Source: Sphingobacterium sp. SGG-5 (GTDB lineage Bacteria; Bacteroidota; Bacteroidia; Sphingobacteriales; Sphingobacteriaceae). Taken from it: 53,482 nt of DNA. Under the pieces are notes generated by a model. The model was not told the DNA's origin. It saw only the letters and a list, made by a program, of their open reading frames with translations, and made no database searches. The stretch lies in assembly GCF_011043525.1 (NCBI RefSeq), contig NZ_JAAKGO010000015.1, positions 1 to 53,482 of the forward strand, in the 5' to 3' direction. The first letter of the stretch is position 1; each line of letters opens with the position of its first letter. A program made the translations under genes and the position numbers. This document shows, in pieces, positions 49,945 to 53,482 of this stretch.

Positions 49945-50205
49945 CTATCTATTATCTTCATTATCCTTTGCTTCCGCATGTATATGATACCATTCCCTTG
50001 AAAGCTTAATGATGTCTTTGTGATTATAGTAGATCGTTGTATTTTTCCCGTTTTGTGACTCTGGCTTTAACAATCTGTGCTTTAGCCAAAACTTAACTCT
50101 TTGCGCTCCATAATACATACATGCTTCTTTTTTAGTTAATTGAGGCTTAGCTAAAGTCTTGTTCACAAGGTATTCAGCAATATCTTCTATTGTCAGTCCA
50201 CTCAT
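49945..50205 (-). CDS. HTH protein, possible excisionase
   Basis: 86 aa from ATG 50205 (MSGLTIEDIAEYLVNKTLAK). A winged HTH with LTKKEACMYYGAQRVKFWLK and KNTTIYYNHKDIIKLSREWY resembles DUF3853/AlpA-type proteins. It is small and about 1.8 kb from the integrase, so it could be a directionality factor. It may alternatively regulate the CTAA-N5-TTAG sites; no evidence favours one. Confidence 0.65.
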   Translation of the reverse strand: MSGLTIEDIAEYLVNKTLAKPQLTKKEACMYYGAQRVKFWLKHRLLKPESQNGKNTTIYYNHKDIIKLSREWYHIHAEAKDNEDNR

Positions 50206-50263
50206 GACTAAATATAGCAAGAATCCCCAAACTCTGCACGGTGATTTGGAATCGTATTTTATG

Positions 50264-50276
50264 CTAAGTAATTTAG
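50264..50276. promoter_or_regulatory. CTAA-N5-TTAG palindrome, copy 7
   Basis: TGCTAA-GTAAT-TTAGTG, 39 bp before the DUF2513 gene. A TTTG lies 15 bp upstream, exactly as in copy 3. Confidence 0.6.
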
Positions 50277-50315
50277 TGGGGCAATAGAATGGTCTGTTCT
50301 TAAAGGTTTATAACA

Positions 50316-50687
50316 ATGAAATTAGACATTGAATTATGCAGAAAGATACTGCAAACAATCGAAGAGCACGGAGGTGTCGATGGATTACAGCGATTCCCGC
50401 ACATTGAAGATGTAGACGATCAACATGTTTTTTATCAAATCAAGAAAATGTCGGAAGCCGGTTATGTATCACATAAGGTTTACTGCTGTGACAGTGGAAG
50501 CGAATTTAACTTATTCAAAGTTGACGTGAGTTTTCAAGGTCACGAGTTTTTAAGGCAAATGTTAGATGACACCATATGGAATAAAACTAAAGATATAGCG
50601 AAAAAAGGAGGTCTTTCACTAACGTTCGAAACAATAAAAGCTATAATACCGGTTGCAATTAATTCCGTTATTAGCGCTTATTCGTAA
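50316..50687 (+). CDS. DUF2513 protein
   Basis: 123 aa. MKLDIELCRKILQTIEEHGG, then 'FYQIKKMSEAGYV' and FQGHEFLRQMLDDTIWNKTK are typical of DUF2513, a small winged-helix-like family common in prophages. It has its own palindrome upstream and a terminator downstream, so it is a single-gene unit. Likely a regulator. Confidence 0.85.
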   Translation: MKLDIELCRKILQTIEEHGGVDGLQRFPHIEDVDDQHVFYQIKKMSEAGYVSHKVYCCDSGSEFNLFKVDVSFQGHEFLRQMLDDTIWNKTKDIAKKGGLSLTFETIKAIIPVAINSVISAYS

Positions 50688-50691
50688 ATAG

Positions 50692-50732
50692 AAAAACCCT
50701 ACAACTTCCGGGAGGAATGGAGTAGGTTTTTT
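50692..50732 (+). terminator. Intrinsic terminator of the DUF2513 gene
   Basis: AAACCCTAC pairs with GTAGGTTT (one bulged C), enclosing TTCC/GGAA, and is followed by six T. Confidence 0.75.
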
Positions 50733-50807
50733 GGACACATATAAAAAATTAAAATTAATCCCCTTTAATTTTAATTCAAGGCTATATTGTGCCTAATGTG
50801 AGAAATG

Positions 50808-50972
50808 TTAACCTTTTAGATTGACAAAAGTTATCTTCTTATTGGATGAAGCTTCTTTAAATTTATTCAAATTGACTTTTTGAAAGCTTTCATTTATTTT
50901 GGTTAACATTTCAAATCGTGATTTAATCATCTGACTTTTTTCAGACATTAAGTTGCTTTTTGCGTTTTTCAT
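50808..50972 (-). CDS. 54-residue partner of the Ntn-hydrolase gene
   Basis: ATG at 50972, TAA at 50808, five bases after the stop of the proteasome-like gene. Helical and basic: MKNAKSNLMSEKSQMIKSRF at its start. It probably forms an operon with the larger gene and may be its partner, substrate or inhibitor; inference. Confidence 0.6.
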   Translation of the reverse strand: MKNAKSNLMSEKSQMIKSRFEMLTKINESFQKVNLNKFKEASSNKKITFVNLKG

Positions 50973-50977
50973 GATTA

Positions 50978-51952
50978 TTATCTTTTTAAATGTCTTGGAA
51001 CCTCTAATTCATTTCCAGATATAAATCTGAATCCTTCATCGTCAATTACTGCTAACTTTATCAGACCGCCTACGGTAGGTATGTTTTTCGTATACTTCTG
51101 GAAATCTACTTCTATTCGCATCAATAATGAAGCCAAATCAATAGCTTGCTGCAGGCTTAAATCGTTTAAGTTATAAATCTGCATATCAGAAAAAGCGAGG
51201 TCTAAAAACCGCTGATCTGAACTTATATCCATCAATATATCTGTGGTTAGTAAATCCTCATTTATATTTAGTTTGTCAAGTGCTATTCTTACTATGTCAG
51301 CAAATTTAAAATACATATCGTTAGAAAAACCGAATAAAATGGAATCGGATATTTTATTCTGACCATCACATATTACACTGCCATAAGAAACGAAATCGCT
51401 AAAGTAATCGGCTCCAATTTCTGTATCGGAAGCCGGTAAATATTTTGTGAATATCTTTTTAAAAGTAGTTTCTTTATTTACAATATCATAGTGAGTCAAT
51501 ATAAGAACGAAATTGCCCAAATCTGCTCCTGTTTGTAAGTGAGAGGATATTTCGTTGTTGAAATGGGATTTTACCATCTCTATTATTTCGTCAGGAGATA
51601 TATAATCATTTTGATTATTGAGTCTAACATTGTTTTCATAAACAAATTCCTCGGTTATTGTTGATATACTCTTACTGTTGATATAAGCAGATCCACAAGT
51701 AGTGAGGCATGAGTAATTATTAATCTTCAATAATTTATCTTCGAAGTCCTTTGTAAAGCTGGGTTCTTGTCGGAATAATGAAATAAGATCATGCGCATTT
51801 ATTTGCACATTTTCATCTCCGGTTTCTTCAGCTTTTCTTTGGATATAATTCAAATAATTGTTGAAACTTAACACACCCTGCTGAGAAGTAACAAGAGAGT
51901 CAGCTATGACTGCAACCCCTCTTTTTGCCGCTACACTCGCAATAAAAGTCAT
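50978..51952 (-). CDS. Proteasome-like Ntn-hydrolase protein
   Basis: 324 aa. It starts M-T-F-I-A-S-V-A-A-K-R-G-V-A-V-I-A-D-S. If Met is removed, Thr is residue 1 and the Asp of IAD is residue 17, the proteasome beta-subunit positions. After an insertion of about 45 residues come DKLLKIN (the Lys expected as proteasome Lys33) and SCLTTCGSAY (the A/G-G-S loop). The rest is helical. It may be a self-standing peptidase or amidase. Located beside int with a 54-aa partner, a place typical of cargo or defence genes. Confidence 0.68.
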   Translation of the reverse strand: MTFIASVAAKRGVAVIADSLVTSQQGVLSFNNYLNYIQRKAEETGDENVQINAHDLISLFRQEPSFTKDFEDKLLKINNYSCLTTCGSAYINSKSISTITEEFVYENNVRLNNQNDYISPDEIIEMVKSHFNNEISSHLQTGADLGNFVLILTHYDIVNKETTFKKIFTKYLPASDTEIGADYFSDFVSYGSVICDGQNKISDSILFGFSNDMYFKFADIVRIALDKLNINEDLLTTDILMDISSDQRFLDLAFSDMQIYNLNDLSLQQAIDLASLLMRIEVDFQKYTKNIPTVGGLIKLAVIDDEGFRFISGNELEVPRHLKR

Positions 51953-52031
51953 ATTTTATATTTTGGTTTTATCAAACATAGTAATAATACGCCAAAAAGA
52001 TACACAAGATATTAAAATAAATTATCTACTT

Positions 52032-53348
52032 TTATTTATCCCAAGCATTCAACAAAGCTTCTTTAGCTCTTTTCTCCGTTATCTTCACGTACCTTTTAAA
52101 GCTCTTGTAGCTTCTGTGTCCGGTAATAGGCATAATCTCTTCGGCCTTCATTCCAAGTTCTAAAGATAGCGTTACAAACGTCCTCCTTGCTGTATGTGCA
52201 GTAACCTGATCCTTACGGGGAAAAGTCTTTACTATCCTTTTGGCTCCGCTGAACCGGACCTTTTCAACGGTTTCCGTCAATCCGGCTAATTCGGCGACTT
52301 CTTTAATGTACTCATTAAACTTTTGATGGCTCGGAATAGGGAATACCAAGTCGTTATCCGATACGATGTATTTATCTGCGATTTCCCGGGCTTTATTGGA
52401 TAAAGGTATTCCGTTAAGGTCTTTTGTCTTTTGTGCCGTCAGACGGATAAAATCGCCCCTAATATTGTGTCTTTTTAAATTCAACACGTCAGAAAAACGC
52501 AAGCCGGTATAACACATGAAAACAAATACATCCCTGACCTTTGAAAGTCGTTCAGTTTTCAGCTCTACGGCTTCGATCTTCTTTAACTCACCCATAGTGA
52601 GAGCGACGACATCGGTTTCTTTTTCCGACCATGAGAAATCCCTAAAACTTTCGTCAGTTCGGTATCCTTTCTTTCTTGCCCGGTCCAGGAATACCCGCAG
52701 TTGGGCCAGTCTCTTTTTTATGGTAGCGTTAACCAAGCCCTTTGACACCATGAATAAGGCTACACCATTGAAGTAATCAAAGCCGGCATCATGAGTATAA
52801 TGTACTTTCTTTTTTAAAGTGTCATAATCAGAAAGCATGTTTCGTATGGTAGTGTAATGCTTTATCGTGCTTTCGGTTAGTTTGCCCTTGTTCTCATTTT
52901 CATTACCTTCAATAAAGTCAACGACCGATATTTTTTTTCCTTTATCGATCTTTTGCCTCGATTTCCCGGACATCATGTTTTTAAGTTCATAGATCACATC
53001 AGATCCCGAATAATCCACGCCATCCATTCTAAATCTATCCTCAATACCTTTTATCTTCAACTCTATATCTGAAAGCATGGCGTTTATCTCTGCTACACCG
53101 TGGGCAGAAAGGAATAGATTGAAATTTACATCCGGGGCTAATTTCTTAGCGATCGGTTTTGAAATATAGATAGCTTCTTTTTCGTCATTGTCCCAATTTT
53201 CCTGTAATATAGATTTTCCTATCATGTAGGACACCGGAGTATTTCCATGTAAGGAATATCTAAGCTGCAAGGCATACAGATCATCCTTACTTTTTGTATC
53301 TTTACGTAAGATATAGTTAACGGTTCCGTCAGTAATCTTTAATCTCAT
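52032..53348 (-). CDS. int: Tyrosine integrase
   Basis: 438 aa from ATG 53348; a GTG two codons upstream lies inside the attachment repeats. The catalytic set R-K-H-R-H-Y is present: CYTGLRFSDVLNL, RLTAQKTKD, TAHTARRTFVTLS, ITGHRS and FKRYVKI. The N-terminal half has the SAM-like core-binding and arm-binding parts seen in Bacteroidota integrases. It integrates and, with a helper, excises the prophage. Its start codon is immediately next to the attachment repeats. Confidence 0.95.
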   Translation of the reverse strand: MRLKITDGTVNYILRKDTKSKDDLYALQLRYSLHGNTPVSYMIGKSILQENWDNDEKEAIYISKPIAKKLAPDVNFNLFLSAHGVAEINAMLSDIELKIKGIEDRFRMDGVDYSGSDVIYELKNMMSGKSRQKIDKGKKISVVDFIEGNENENKGKLTESTIKHYTTIRNMLSDYDTLKKKVHYTHDAGFDYFNGVALFMVSKGLVNATIKKRLAQLRVFLDRARKKGYRTDESFRDFSWSEKETDVVALTMGELKKIEAVELKTERLSKVRDVFVFMCYTGLRFSDVLNLKRHNIRGDFIRLTAQKTKDLNGIPLSNKAREIADKYIVSDNDLVFPIPSHQKFNEYIKEVAELAGLTETVEKVRFSGAKRIVKTFPRKDQVTAHTARRTFVTLSLELGMKAEEIMPITGHRSYKSFKRYVKITEKRAKEALLNAWDK

Positions 53349-53369
53349 TGGCACGATTTATGGCACGAT
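53349..53369. repeat. attR: Right attachment repeat (attR candidate)
   Basis: TGGCACGATTTA followed by TGGCACGAT. TTTATGGCACGAT (53357-53369) equals 67-79. It touches the integrase start codon. Confidence 0.7.
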
Positions 53370-53482
53370 AATATTATACTCATGTGTATTCAAATATACC
53401 CAAATAATATAAAAATCATACTTTAAAGTGGAAATAGGCGTATTTTGATATAATTGATAAAGCACGGGTATGCTATCAATTT
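53370..53482. other. Probable host flank
   Basis: AT-rich, no gene. A -7-like TATATTTG reads leftwards (plus strand CAAATATA, 53391-53398), which could drive int in the integrated state. No copy of the tRNA 3' end is present here. Confidence 0.45.

Overview
The window holds one nearly complete temperate siphophage (an integrated prophage, about 53.3 kb) from a member of the phylum Bacteroidota. The evidence for the host group is the type of phage genes, lipoproteins with signals ending in FxxSC, promoters of the -33 TTTG / -7 TAnnTTTG kind, and weak Shine-Dalgarno use. I cannot place the genus. The host flanks are tiny: a probable tRNA 3' end with its terminator on the left (1-68) and about 110 bp on the right. 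The element is bounded by a shared TTTATGGCACGAT. When the ends are joined in silico, the phage attachment site becomes three 12-bp tandem repeats of TGGCACGATNTN lying directly in front of the integrase gene.

The right-pointing late region runs from 310 to 28098. It contains small and large terminase, portal, a SAM methyltransferase with a two-domain glycosyltransferase, prohead protease, HK97-type capsid, four connector and completion proteins, tail tube, and tail chaperones with a -1 frameshift site. After an interruption it continues with the tape measure, a large tail-tip protein, fibres, a GH19 lysin and two membrane lysis-type proteins. The interruption (11.3-16.0 kb) is an AT-rich left-pointing cargo island: a HicAB toxin-antitoxin pair, a membrane protein, an antirepressor operon preceded by a probable C4-type antisense RNA, a PD-(D/E)XK nuclease protein and a lipoprotein.

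The left-pointing early region (45803 down to 28751) reads from the immunity region leftwards. It has an Ant/KilA-N antirepressor, a tRNA-Cys followed by about 490 nt of highly structured RNA ending in a terminator, a HTH protein, and ERF plus RecE-like recombination proteins. It continues with a DUF1376 replication protein containing iteron-like repeats, a RusA resolvase, an HNH protein, a SNF2-type helicase, an N4/N6 DNA methylase, a C5 DNA methylase with seven 34-residue repeats, and many very small proteins.

The lysogeny region points right from 45963: a CI-like repressor with Ser/Lys autoprotease residues, two near-identical 17-bp operators, then membrane, Trypco2-like, lipoprotein and unknown genes that may be expressed in the lysogen. 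The right end carries a DUF6338-like membrane protein, a HTH protein (possible excisionase), a DUF2513 protein, a proteasome-like Ntn-hydrolase with a 54-residue partner, and the tyrosine integrase.

The observations most worth following are: (1) the tRNA-Cys plus giant structured RNA; (2) the C4-like antisense RNA with a perfect 10-nt complement over the start codon of the next gene; (3) a 13-bp palindrome CTAA-N5-TTAG found seven times, all in non-coding DNA and mostly just before late genes; (4) the standalone proteasome-like protein; (5) the multi-repeat C5 methylase. All calls rest on reading the sequence; no database search was made.
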